64,000 nucleotides of DNA, from positions 372,001-436,000 of the forward strand of contig CAILAC010000010.1 in the NCBI GenBank assembly GCA_903832055.1. The letters run 5' to 3'. Both the position numbers and the translations under genes were made by a program. How positions within the stretch are numbered: the stretch's first letter is position 1; each line of letters starts with the position of its first letter. The stretch comes from an uncultured Acidobacteriota bacterium (GTDB lineage Bacteria > Acidobacteriota > Terriglobia > Terriglobales > Acidobacteriaceae). The notes below the pieces were generated by a model. That model was given only the letters and a program-made list of their open reading frames with translations. It was not told where the DNA came from and ran no database searches. Shown piece after piece: positions 28,160 through 37,571 of the stretch.

Positions 28160-29647
28160 CTATTTTGAATCCGTCGAGGGAAGAGCGGCGGGCTCTGGCG
28201 AAATCGGAATCGGAGCTTGGTCATCGTCTATGCCTAATGGATTGGATGTGAGCACGGGGAGGTTGTCTTTGGAAAAGATGGGCAGTGTGAAGTGGAAGGC
28301 TGCGCCGGAGCCTAGTTCGCTCTCGGCCCAGATGCGGCCGCCGTGGGCTTGAACGAGATGTTTAACGATGGCGAGCCCCAGGCCGGTGCCGCCGGAGTCG
28401 CGGGATCGGGCTTTGTCGATGCGATAGAAGCGCTCGAAGATGCGATTGAGGTGCTCGTAGGGGATACCGGGGCCGAAGTCCTGAACGACAAATTCAACAT
28501 AGGAATCATCAGGAGGGGTGCAGGCTGACACGAGGATCCGCTTGCCGGACTTGCCATATTTCATGGCGTTTTCAATGAGGTTGCCAAAGACCTGGGTCAT
28601 GGCGTCGGGGTCCGCGAGGACGACATCATTGGGTGCTCCACCGGATTCGATCTCGATACCGGAATCGACGACCATGCCAGCGAGAGACTCAATCGCGTCT
28701 TCAACAAGGGCTGAGGCGCGGATGGGCTGGCGGCTGATCTTGTAGTCAGGGCTTTCCACGCTGGCGAGGGCGAGGAGGTCCTCAGTGAGGCGGTTCATGC
28801 GGTTGGAGTTTTTGAGAATGATTTGCAGGAATTCGCGGGTCGTTTCATGCCGGGGATTCGGGTCTTCGAGGAGGGTTTCAAGGTAGCCGGAGATTGAAGT
28901 CAGCGGGGTACGGAGTTCGTGGCTGACGTTGGCGATGAAATCGCGGCGCGATTTTTCGGCAGCTTCGACGCTGCTGACGTCGTGGAGCACAACGACGGCA
29001 CCGCCGCCGGGCAAAGGTGCGGCGTTGATTTCAAAGGTGCGGCCAGGCAGCAGCGTGGTGGCGCGCCCTGAACTCACTTCACGATCGAGGAGTGCTACTT
29101 CAGTGCAGGCGAGGACGTCGGGGTCGCGCAGCGAGTGCACCAGCGGGCGCCCTTCGCGGACTGGTGTGCCGGCGAGTTGCTGCATCACGGCGTTGGACCA
29201 GCTCACGTTGCCCTCGGGGGTGATGGCGACGACGGCTTCCTGCATGGAATCAAGCAGGGTGGCGAGTTCTTTGCGGCGGCTCTCGACCTCGGCAAAAGAC
29301 TGTTCCAGGCGAGCTGCGGTGGTGTTGAGCGCCGTGGCCATGGTTGAGATTTCGTCGTTGTAATGATCGTCGAGGCGGGCGTCAAGGTCACCCTCAGCGA
29401 TGCGATGCGCAAAGTTGACCATGCGGCGCAGGCGGCGCGAGATGCTGAGGGAGAACCAGGCTGCCAGCGGAAGCGCGACGAGGAGGGCGGCGGCACCCGA
29501 GAGCAGGGCTTCACGGCCCAGCACCGGCAGGGCGCGGACGGCTGAATTCTCGACGATTTGATGAAAGAACGCCTCCATCACAACCGCATGGAAGACCAGC
29601 AGCAGGGTGAAGAGGCCGAGAAGTTTGTAGAAGACTTTGCGCGTCAT
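28160..29647 (-). CDS. phoR: Phosphate regulon-type sensor histidine kinase (PhoR-like, HAMP-PAS-HisKA-HATPase)
   Basis: RRDFIANVSHELRTPLTSISGYLETLLE, N/G boxes FGNLIENAMKYGK, GGTGLGLAIVKHLVQAHGG; start MTRKVFYK. Confidence 0.92.
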   Translation of the reverse strand: MTRKVFYKLLGLFTLLLVFHAVVMEAFFHQIVENSAVRALPVLGREALLSGAAALLVALPLAAWFSLSISRRLRRMVNFAHRIAEGDLDARLDDHYNDEISTMATALNTTAARLEQSFAEVESRRKELATLLDSMQEAVVAITPEGNVSWSNAVMQQLAGTPVREGRPLVHSLRDPDVLACTEVALLDREVSSGRATTLLPGRTFEINAAPLPGGGAVVVLHDVSSVEAAEKSRRDFIANVSHELRTPLTSISGYLETLLEDPNPRHETTREFLQIILKNSNRMNRLTEDLLALASVESPDYKISRQPIRASALVEDAIESLAGMVVDSGIEIESGGAPNDVVLADPDAMTQVFGNLIENAMKYGKSGKRILVSACTPPDDSYVEFVVQDFGPGIPYEHLNRIFERFYRIDKARSRDSGGTGLGLAIVKHLVQAHGGRIWAESELGSGAAFHFTLPIFSKDNLPVLTSNPLGIDDDQAPIPISPEPAALPSTDSK

Positions 29648-29725
29648 GAGGGCTCGCTTGTGTCTCTGATTGCTGCCCCTCCCACATCTCAAGATCGAGA
29701 TGTGGGGTACCCGATTTTTGGGGGC

Positions 29726-30424
29726 TTACTCGCCTTTTGGGATTTCGAAGCGGTAGCCGGCGCCACGGACGGTCTTGAGATAGCGCGGGTTTTCCGCATC
29801 CACCTCGATCTTCTCACGGATGCGGCGCACGTAAACGTCGACGGAGCGCGGCGTGACAAACCGGGCATCGCCCCAGACGGCGTCAAGGAGGTGATCGCGG
29901 CTGAAGACGCGTCCCGGATGGCGGGCGAGGTAGTCGAGGAGGCGGAATTCAGTGGCCGTGGTCGTAGTGAGCTCGCCGCGAACGCGCAGTTGCATGGCGT
30001 TGGCGTCGATGATGACCTCTTCAAAGCTGATAACCGTCGGCGTTGAGGGACGCTCGAAGCGGCGCAGAACGGCTTTGACACGAGCGACCAGTTCGCGGGT
30101 GGCGAAAGGCTTCGTGATGTAGTCGTCGGCGCCGAGTTCAAGACCCAGGACGCGATCGTTTTCACCTGCCCGCGCAGTGAGGAAGATGATGGGGATGCTC
30201 GACAGGGCGTGGTGATAGCGCAGACGGCGGCAGACATCAAGGCCATCGCCGCCTGGGACCATGATGTCCAGCAGGAAGAGCGCGGGGGCCTGACGCTCGG
30301 CGTCGGGAATGAGGTTGGTCGGGGTGTGGAAGATGCGGGGCGAAAAGCCCGCCGCCTCCAGATGATGCTGCACGAGACGGGAGATATCTGTATCGTCTTC
30401 TAAAACGAAAATCGTCTGGCTCAA
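29726..30424 (-). CDS. phoB: Response regulator, PhoB-like
   Basis: MSQTIFVLEDDTDISRLV…LDIMVPGGDGLDVCRRLR and winged-helix LDYLARHPGRVFSRDHLLDAVWG. Confidence 0.93.
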   Translation of the reverse strand: MSQTIFVLEDDTDISRLVQHHLEAAGFSPRIFHTPTNLIPDAERQAPALFLLDIMVPGGDGLDVCRRLRYHHALSSIPIIFLTARAGENDRVLGLELGADDYITKPFATRELVARVKAVLRRFERPSTPTVISFEEVIIDANAMQLRVRGELTTTTATEFRLLDYLARHPGRVFSRDHLLDAVWGDARFVTPRSVDVYVRRIREKIEVDAENPRYLKTVRGAGYRFEIPKGE

Positions 30425-30610
30425 GAGGTCTTTCCTCGTTTGGTCAATCGTCGGGTGAATCTACACGGTCAGGCCAGCGGGCAGATGCTCAAATGTCTGC
30501 AAACAAGGACACATGGCACACCGGCGCACTCTTAGAGTAGTCCTGTGGGGCAAAGAAAGTGCAAACGTTTGATGAATTTGCGCAATCTGGAGAACAAGAC
30601 GGTCCGGAGT

Positions 30611-31396
30611 TCAATACCAGTAGTTCGGCGCAATCATGCGGAACAAGGCTCTGATAGACCGCGTGAGAACACCGCGGGGCGAGTTGTAGCTTTTTGATTT
30701 GAAGCCGGAGTAGCCAACTGGTTCAACATTCACCGGAAAGCGCAGGTAGTGGCCGGGACGGCCTTTGAAGGGGATGACTTTATGGAAGATGAGGTGTTCG
30801 AGCAGTCGAATGTTGGTCGAATTCATCTCATATCTCGAGCCTCGAAAGACGCGGTCATAGAACACATGCGAGCAGACGAAAAGCTGGGAACTGGCATCGT
30901 AGCCGCGCCGGGGAAAGCCCAACTTGCGGCATTCGACCATGAGGCTGGGCGGGCCGGGCAGGCGATCGAGGGCCTTGCCCAGAGCGGGAAAGGTGAGGCG
31001 GCCGGTGACCTTGACCATGTGGGTGGTCAGGAGCCGTAACTGGCTTTGCGCCAGGCCTTCGTCGAGCAGTTGCATCTCGGTATAGCCGTAGTTGGTGCCC
31101 TCGGGAATCTGATTGCCGGGGACAGAGAGGATTTCGACAGGCTTGCTGAGTGGGTTTTCATCTCGGGCAATCGCCTGCAGTTCAGAGAGATCGGCACCGG
31201 AGTTTTCCAGAATCAGGATGCGGGCGGCGGCGGCGTGGGGGTAGTTGAGCCAGTAACGGAGAGCTTGCTTGTAGTCTTCGAGGCGGAGGCGAGGATCGGC
31301 GCGTTTGACTCCGGCATTGGCAGCGGGCTGGATGGTTGCAGTCATCACCAGCAGATAACGCGGAGTCGGGTTCGGTGCCGTTTCGGGTGATGCCAT
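30611..31396 (-). CDS. Hypothetical protein, possibly glycosyltransferase-like
   Basis: Intact 261-aa ORF, no definitive motif recognised. Confidence 0.55.
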   Translation of the reverse strand: MASPETAPNPTPRYLLVMTATIQPAANAGVKRADPRLRLEDYKQALRYWLNYPHAAAARILILENSGADLSELQAIARDENPLSKPVEILSVPGNQIPEGTNYGYTEMQLLDEGLAQSQLRLLTTHMVKVTGRLTFPALGKALDRLPGPPSLMVECRKLGFPRRGYDASSQLFVCSHVFYDRVFRGSRYEMNSTNIRLLEHLIFHKVIPFKGRPGHYLRFPVNVEPVGYSGFKSKSYNSPRGVLTRSIRALFRMIAPNYWY

Positions 31397-31489
31397 GCAG
31401 ATGATTCTACGCAGCCATGCCCCGAAGCAGAACCATAACGGTGCCCGGAATTACGGTGCCCGGAACTGCTACCGATTGGGCGAGCTCGT

Positions 31490-32230
31490 TTATATCGATT
31501 GGACCGGGATGAAGGTCAGATCGTCGACAAGGCCGACTTCACGCTGGACGAAGGGTTCGCCATATTTGACGCCGGCCAGGAGGCCGTAGTGGCGGGCTTC
31601 GGCGAAAGTGCGCTCGCGGATTTCTTCTTCGGGGACGAAGAGTGCGCCGCCCTGAGGCTGGTTAGCGTACTGAGACTGATAGGCCATGAGCGAGGCATGG
31701 CGCTGCTCGATATATGGCGTGATGTCTACGATGAAACTGGGCCGCACGTCGGCGTAGAGGCTGGCGTAGATGATTTTGAAGGGGCGGTGGGGTGGTAGCG
31801 CTTCGACTCCGAGGCCTTGCAGGCGGGAGAGGCCGGCGAGGAAGCAGGCTTCGTAGCCGAGGGTGGAGCAGGTGGCGTGGTCGGGGTGGCGCGCTTCCCA
31901 GTAGGGGAGGATGACGACGCGGGGGCGGAGTGCGCGCAGAACGAGGACGACTTTGAGTCGGTTTTCGAGAGTGTTGGCGACGGCTCCGTCGGGCAGGTCA
32001 AGAGCCTGGCGATGGGTGACGCCGAGGAGGCGGGCGGCCTCTGCTGCCTCTGCGGCGCGCTCGGCTGCACTGCCCCGAGTGCCGGATTCGCCCTGGGTTA
32101 GGTCGAGGATGGCGGTGCGAAGGCCGCGGGCGGCGCTGCGGAGAAGGGTGCCGCCGCAGGTTTGTTCTACGTCGTCGCGGTGGGCGGCGATGGCGAGAAC
32201 GTCGATGGGGTTTTCCTGGGGAGTCGTCAT
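31490..32230 (-). CDS. bshB1: PIG-L family deacetylase, bacillithiol biosynthesis BshB1-like
   Basis: DVLAIAAHRDDVEQTCGGTLL, ARHPDHATCSTLGYEACFLAGL, YQSQY…FVPEEEIRERTFAEARHYGLLAGVKYGEPF. Confidence 0.82.
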   Translation of the reverse strand: MTTPQENPIDVLAIAAHRDDVEQTCGGTLLRSAARGLRTAILDLTQGESGTRGSAAERAAEAAEAARLLGVTHRQALDLPDGAVANTLENRLKVVLVLRALRPRVVILPYWEARHPDHATCSTLGYEACFLAGLSRLQGLGVEALPPHRPFKIIYASLYADVRPSFIVDITPYIEQRHASLMAYQSQYANQPQGGALFVPEEEIRERTFAEARHYGLLAGVKYGEPFVQREVGLVDDLTFIPVQSI

Positions 32231-32324
32231 GGAGACTTACCGTTCCTACGAATTCGACATGATTCATCGAAAGAGCGGGGTACTTGTTGCCCTCAGGGGC
32301 TAAAGCCCAATTTCCTTTAACTCG

Positions 32325-32461
32325 TTTTTGTACGGGCTGAAGCCCGTACCCTTCAAACCGCTTCGCTTCGGCTTTTTAGAAGACGGTGTTGTTGCCGCTT
32401 TTGTACGGGCTGAAGCCCGTACCCTTCAAGCGGCTTTCTAGTAGACGGTGTTGTTGCCGTC
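32325..32461. repeat. Two tandem copies (about 75 and 63 bp) of palindrome tacgggctgaagcccgta plus the 3' end of the adjacent gene
   Basis: ttttgtacgggctgaagcccgtacccttcaa occurs twice, each followed by a (t)cggcttt…taga/gtagacggtgttgttgccg copy. Confidence 0.75.
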
Positions 32462-33916
32462 GGAGAGGCCATCCATGTATGCCACGTCGTAGGCGGTGCC
32501 AGTGACGGTGACGTAGAAGTTGTTGATGGCGTGGCCGTCTCTGGTGGAGTAGATGTACACCTGACCGCCCTCGGCGATGTAGATCTTGTGCAGGCCGGTG
32601 AGGGAGGCTATGCCGGTCAGATCTCCCTGAAATGGCTCAATCAAGGTTACGGTTTGCGATGCGGTATTGAACATGGTGAGGCAGCCGTATGACTTGCCGG
32701 TAGCAAATCTCTCTCCCTGGGTGCAACGAATGCCGCCGATCCAAAGCGTGTTGTCATCGGCAAGGATCATGCGGGTGCGCTGGCCGGGAGCAGCATCGCT
32801 GATGGAAATGGGAGTACCCGCAGAGTCGTTTGCCAGATTGACGAGGGTAAGGTTGCCTGCGAACAGGCCATCTGGCTGAAGCTGCTGCCCGATGACATAC
32901 AGAGTCTGGCTGTCGAGCAGAGCATTGCTGGCACCGCCCGGGACCGAGATCGTCGTGGGCTCAGATGGGATGGTACCGGACTGCTGGCCGCTGTTGACGA
33001 TGAAGGGCGCCGTGGGCAGTACGGTAATGCCGGCCTTGGTGCCGCCACATTCAGGGCCGCAATTGAGGATGTAGGCCTGGCTGCCGTCTGCCGAGAAGAT
33101 TGCTTTGGTGGGCCGGTCAAAGTAGGTGTAGGGATTCCCGTTTGAGTCGCCGACCTGGAAGAGGCACATTCCGGGCAGATTTTGCGGCTCGCAATCGACT
33201 GCATTCACGGGCCAGTGGGCTGGACCACCACTGTATTGAGTGATTTCGCTTGCCTGCAACTTGCGGGGGTAATAAGCAAGGTTGGAGTTTTCGACGAAAG
33301 CCATCATCACCGTGCCGCCCGGATTCATTGATACCCGGTAGACTCCGGGGAGTCCGAGGCTGTAGGAGCGGTTCGAGCTCTTGTCAAAGACGGTCAGGGT
33401 GTGGGTCAACTGGCTGGCAGCGATGACCCAGGCCTGGTTGCGCGACATGAAGATGCTCGCGGAAGGCGTGGTCAAAGATGCGGCAGAGCCGATCGCATTT
33501 TCCTTGGCGTAGCTGATGGCAGTAAAGCTGCCGTCACCAGCGCCATAGACGACACCGATCTGCTCTTCAGGAAGATTTTGGATTGTGACGGGCAGAGCGC
33601 CGCTGTATCCGCTGATGCTGAAGGAGGGGATGGTGTCTCTGTAGTTCTGACGGATGTCGTAGAAACCGTCGACAAACTGCAGGAAGCCCCGCGTCGAGGG
33701 GCTGGGATTCTGAACGGCGATAAGGACGCGGTTGGCAAGCGCGCTGGGCGGCAAAACACGACCAGCGAAATAGTAGTTATTCCCGCAGCCCGCCAGGATA
33801 CCCGCGGTCACCAGTGCCGCCAGGGCGGAAATTACGAGACTTCTCTTCTTCAAAATCCTATACCTCAGATTCAACAAGCTGACAGGCAAAGTATAACAAA
33901 GCGGGGCGGTAGCCAT
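32438..33916 (-). CDS. Secreted lipoprotein, probable beta-propeller-like protein; true start probably downstream of 33916
   Basis: Lipobox VTAGILAGC; repeated propeller-like strands (MSRNQAWVIAASQLTHTLTVFDKSSNRSYSLGLPGVYRVSMNPGGTVMMAF). Confidence 0.6.
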   Translation of the reverse strand: MATAPLCYTLPVSLLNLRYRILKKRSLVISALAALVTAGILAGCGNNYYFAGRVLPPSALANRVLIAVQNPSPSTRGFLQFVDGFYDIRQNYRDTIPSFSISGYSGALPVTIQNLPEEQIGVVYGAGDGSFTAISYAKENAIGSAASLTTPSASIFMSRNQAWVIAASQLTHTLTVFDKSSNRSYSLGLPGVYRVSMNPGGTVMMAFVENSNLAYYPRKLQASEITQYSGGPAHWPVNAVDCEPQNLPGMCLFQVGDSNGNPYTYFDRPTKAIFSADGSQAYILNCGPECGGTKAGITVLPTAPFIVNSGQQSGTIPSEPTTISVPGGASNALLDSQTLYVIGQQLQPDGLFAGNLTLVNLANDSAGTPISISDAAPGQRTRMILADDNTLWIGGIRCTQGERFATGKSYGCLTMFNTASQTVTLIEPFQGDLTGIASLTGLHKIYIAEGGQVYIYSTRDGHAINNFYVTVTGTAYDVAYMDGLSDGNNTVY

Positions 33917-34060
33917 CGGGTGGATCGATTCGAGGGCTGTGGAGAGATGCGACGCTTTGGTTTGGACGCACGGAACAGGAGCAGGAAAGCAATCGCTGTG
34001 CAGTGCCAGGCAACAGTGCCGGGCGAAGGCCTGGACGGAAGATGCGGTGCGGAATTACAG

Positions 34061-34151
34061 TCCGGGTACGCAGTCCGGGCTTGCGGTCCGGGCGCGCGGT
34101 CTGGGCTTGCGGTCCGGGCGCGCGGTCTGGGCTTGCGGTCTGGGCTACGAA
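34061..34151. repeat. Tandem array of seven 13-bp monomers (tcYgggcNYgcgg)
   Basis: tccgggtacgcag|tccgggcttgcgg|tccgggcgcgcgg|tctgggcttgcgg|tccgggcgcgcgg|tctgggcttgcgg|tctgggctacgaa. Confidence 0.85.
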
Positions 34152-34603
34152 ATTGCTGAAGCCAACTATCCCGAAGCCAACAATCCCGACACATTCCCCA
34201 CAAGGGGGGGGTGGGGGTATTTTGAACAAAATTGACGCCAAACGATTGATTATGAATGGCTTACGAGGTGGTTACCAGGCGTATTTTGTGCGCTTTTGTA
34301 CCACTTTCAGCTTTGCACCGAGCCCGTTTTGCGGTGGAACGGGTGCAGGAACGGGGCCAACGCAATCAAACATCCCCAGTTTACTGGAGGTGGGCTTAAT
34401 TCTACGCAAACGCGAACCCCTCTCAATGACGGGGGGGGGTTCGGTTTGAACCTTTGGAGTTTTAGGGCTCAGCCGGATGGTGCGCTTGCCATGCCGGGCG
34501 GGAATGTGCAGGGACAGGGCGGGCGGAAACGCGATAGCATGAGGGTTACGTTTGAACGATTTATTCGACCTTTGATGAGAAAGACTGCGACGGGAAAAAC
34601 TGC

Positions 34604-36511
34604 GTGCCAACACTGAAGGAACTTTTTGATGACCGGCCTGTGCTCTGCGACGGTGCGATGGGAACGGTGCTCTACGGCCGTGGCGTGTTTATCAATCGCT
34701 GCTACGACGAGCTGAATTTGTCTGACCCGGCGTTGATACTGGCGGTGCATGAGGAGTACTTGCAGGGCGGCGCAGAGATTCTGGAGACGAACACATTTGG
34801 TGCGAACCGCTTTCGGCTGGCGCGGCATGGGCTGGCGAGCCGGACAGCGGAGATCAACGCAGCCGGTGTACGGCTGGCGCGCGAAGCTGTCGAGCACCTG
34901 AAGGACAAGCAGGCCGGCGAGGCATGGGTGGCGGGGTCTATCGGACCGCTCGGGGTGCGGCTGGAGCCTCTGGGCAAGGTTGGCCTCGACGAGGCGCGGG
35001 CGGCGTTTGCGGAGCAGATTGAGGCTCTGGCCGGGGCCGGAGCGGATCTGCTGATGATTGAGACGATGCCGGCGCTGAACGAAGCGCGGGAGGCGCTGCT
35101 GGCGGCCCGTGAGACTGCTCCGGAACTGCCTGTCTTTGTCATGGTGACGGTGGATGACGATGGCAACTGCCTGGATGGGTCTTCTCCAGAGCAGGCGGCG
35201 GCGCTGCTGACGGAGTGGGGTGCGGACGCAATTGGCTGCAACTGTTCGACGGGGCCTTCGACGGTGCTGACGGCAATTGAGGCGATGCGGGGCGCGACTT
35301 CCCTTCCCCTGGTGGCGATGCCCAATGCAGGTATGCCGCGGGCGGTGGAGGGACGGAACATTTATCTCTGTTCACCGGAGTACATGGCGAGCTTTGCGCG
35401 CAAGGCGATCAAGGCTGGTGCGCAGTTTGTGGGTGGGTGCTGCGGGACGACCCCAAACCATATTCGCGCGATGAAGTCGGCAATGCGGGCGATTGAGGCG
35501 CAGACGAGAAATGAGGCGCTCTCGACCGCGGGAGGCGAGGTGAGCAGCAAAGCAGGCGCAGCCCAGTCGACGAAGGAGATTCCGCCGGCTCCGCTGGCGG
35601 AGCGCTCAAAGATTGGTGCGCTGCTGGCTGCGGGGACGTTTATCTCGCTGGTCGAGATCGTGCCACCCCGGGGGATTGATTGCAGCAAGGAGATTGAGGG
35701 CGCGCGGTTGCTGGCATCGCTGGGGGTGCATGCGATCAATGTGCCGGATTCGCCGCGGGCCTCGGCGCGGATGAGCGCACAGAGCTTGTGCATCCAGATT
35801 CAGCAACATACGGGCATTGAGACGGTGCTGCATTACACCTGCCGGGACCGCAATGTTTTGAGCATTCAGTCGGACCTGCTGGGGGCTTCGTCGATCGGGC
35901 TGCACAATATTCTGTGCCTGACGGGTGATCCACCGAAGCTGGGAAATTACCCGGACGCGACGGCAGTGTTTGATGTGGATGCGATTGGGCTGGTGAATAT
36001 TGTGCGGCGACTGAATCATGGGCTGGATATTGGGTCCAATTCGATTGGCGCCTCGACAAACTTCACGATTGGCGTGGCGGCGAACCCCGGGGTGCCGGAT
36101 ATTGAGCAGGAGCTGCGGCGGTTTGCGTGGAAGGTGGAGGCGGGGGCGGAGTACGCGATTACACAGCCGGTTTTTGACATGCGGCTGCTGGAGAGCTTTT
36201 TGCGGCGGATTGAGGAGTTTCGGATTCCGGTCATTGCGGGCATCTGGCCGCTGACGAGTTTGCGGAATGCGGAGTTCATGAAGAATGACTTGCGGGTTTC
36301 AATGCCTGAGGCGGTGATGCTGCGGATGGCGCAGGCAGAGACGCCTGAGGCGGCGCGGCGCGAGGGCGTCAACATTGCCCGCGAGATGCTGCATGAGGCG
36401 CACCCGATGGTGCAGGGCGTGCAGGTAAGCGCGCCGTTTGGGCGCTACGCGCTGGCAGCGGAAGTGATTGCGTCGGTTCTGCCGCAGAGCGCGGAACCGG
36501 TTCGTTCATAA
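34604..36511 (+). CDS. Bifunctional homocysteine S-methyltransferase / methylenetetrahydrofolate reductase
   Basis: N-terminal S-methyltransferase (CDGAMGTVLYGRG, QFVGGCCGTTPNHI) fused to MTHFR-like domain (VEIVPPRGIDCSKEIEGA, LHYTCRDRNVLSIQSDLLGA, LTGDPPKLGNYPDATAVFD). Confidence 0.93.
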   Translation: MPTLKELFDDRPVLCDGAMGTVLYGRGVFINRCYDELNLSDPALILAVHEEYLQGGAEILETNTFGANRFRLARHGLASRTAEINAAGVRLAREAVEHLKDKQAGEAWVAGSIGPLGVRLEPLGKVGLDEARAAFAEQIEALAGAGADLLMIETMPALNEAREALLAARETAPELPVFVMVTVDDDGNCLDGSSPEQAAALLTEWGADAIGCNCSTGPSTVLTAIEAMRGATSLPLVAMPNAGMPRAVEGRNIYLCSPEYMASFARKAIKAGAQFVGGCCGTTPNHIRAMKSAMRAIEAQTRNEALSTAGGEVSSKAGAAQSTKEIPPAPLAERSKIGALLAAGTFISLVEIVPPRGIDCSKEIEGARLLASLGVHAINVPDSPRASARMSAQSLCIQIQQHTGIETVLHYTCRDRNVLSIQSDLLGASSIGLHNILCLTGDPPKLGNYPDATAVFDVDAIGLVNIVRRLNHGLDIGSNSIGASTNFTIGVAANPGVPDIEQELRRFAWKVEAGAEYAITQPVFDMRLLESFLRRIEEFRIPVIAGIWPLTSLRNAEFMKNDLRVSMPEAVMLRMAQAETPEAARREGVNIAREMLHEAHPMVQGVQVSAPFGRYALAAEVIASVLPQSAEPVRS

Positions 36512-36541
36512 ACGGTTTGGATAGAGGAGCGGTCAACCGGA

Positions 36542-36763
36542 ATGGCTAAATTTGAAGAGTCTCTCAAAAAACTGGAAAACATCGTCTCGCAACTGGAAGA
36601 GGGCGACCTGCCGCTGGAAGAGTCACTGAAGCTCTTTGAAGAGGGCATCGGGCTATCGGCGACCTGCAAGCAGGAACTCGACGCGGCCGAAGGTAAAGTG
36701 GAGATGCTGGTGAAGCAGCGCGACGGCAGCCAAAAGACTGAACCCTTTTTAGCAAGCAACTGA
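36542..36763 (+). CDS. xseB: Exodeoxyribonuclease VII small subunit
   Basis: KFEESLKKLENIVSQLEEGDLPLEESLKLFEEGIGLSATCKQELDAAEGKVEML. Confidence 0.96.
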   Translation: MAKFEESLKKLENIVSQLEEGDLPLEESLKLFEEGIGLSATCKQELDAAEGKVEMLVKQRDGSQKTEPFLASN

Positions 36764-36782
36764 AGTCTGAAAGGCGATTGAG

Positions 36783-37553
36783 ATGAGTGAGATGGCGAAA
36801 GATGGGGCGTTCAGGCTGGACGGGTTGCATGCGCTGGTAACGGGCGGAGCGAGCGGCATTGGCGAGGCTACGGCGAAGGAGCTGGCGCGGGCCGGGGCGT
36901 TTGTCTGGATTGCCGATATCAACCTGACGGCGGCTGAGGCGCTGGCGGCGACGCTGGGCAATGCGCAGGCAGTGCGCATGGATGTGACTTCAGCGGCGTC
37001 AATTGACGCGGCGGCTCAGCAACTGCCGCAATTGGACATTCTGGTGAACAATGCCGGAATTGGGCATGTGGGCGACGTGTTGACGACGCAGGCTGAGGAT
37101 TTTGACCGGCTGATGAATGTGAACGTGAAGTCGGTCTTCCTGGTGACGCAGCGATTGTTGCCGCTGCTGCTGGCGAGCCCGGCCAAAGGCTGCATTGTGA
37201 ATATCGGGTCAGTGGCGGGGATGATCGGGATTCGGCAGCGCTTTGCGTATTGCACGAGCAAGGGCGCGGTGCTGGCGATGACGCGGCAGTTGGCGGTGGA
37301 GTATGCGAAGGAGCTGCGAGTGAACGCGATCTGCCCAGGGACGGTGGAGACTCCGTTTGTGGAGGGCTACCTGGACAAGTACCACGCGCATGAGAAGGAA
37401 AAGATTCGCGAGGAGCTGAAGGCGCGGCAACCGATGGGCAGGCTGGGCCAGCCGAACGAGGTTGCCTCGATGGTGCGGTATCTGGCCTCGCCTGAGGCTG
37501 GGTTTATCAGCGGGTCTCTCTTCACCCTGGATGGCGGATGGACTGCGGCGTAG
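36783..37553 (+). CDS. SDR family oxidoreductase (possible L-fucose/sugar dehydrogenase by context)
   Basis: TGGASGIGEATAKEL, NNAGIGHVGD, YCTSKGAVLAMTRQLAVEYAKELRVNAICPGTVETPF. Confidence 0.9.
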   Translation: MSEMAKDGAFRLDGLHALVTGGASGIGEATAKELARAGAFVWIADINLTAAEALAATLGNAQAVRMDVTSAASIDAAAQQLPQLDILVNNAGIGHVGDVLTTQAEDFDRLMNVNVKSVFLVTQRLLPLLLASPAKGCIVNIGSVAGMIGIRQRFAYCTSKGAVLAMTRQLAVEYAKELRVNAICPGTVETPFVEGYLDKYHAHEKEKIREELKARQPMGRLGQPNEVASMVRYLASPEAGFISGSLFTLDGGWTAA

Positions 37554-37571
37554 CCCGATCAGCGTCGCCGG

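Noticed and set aside
34061-34151. CRISPR-like array
   Set aside because: 13-bp head-to-tail monomers without spacers and no cas genes: a tandem repeat.
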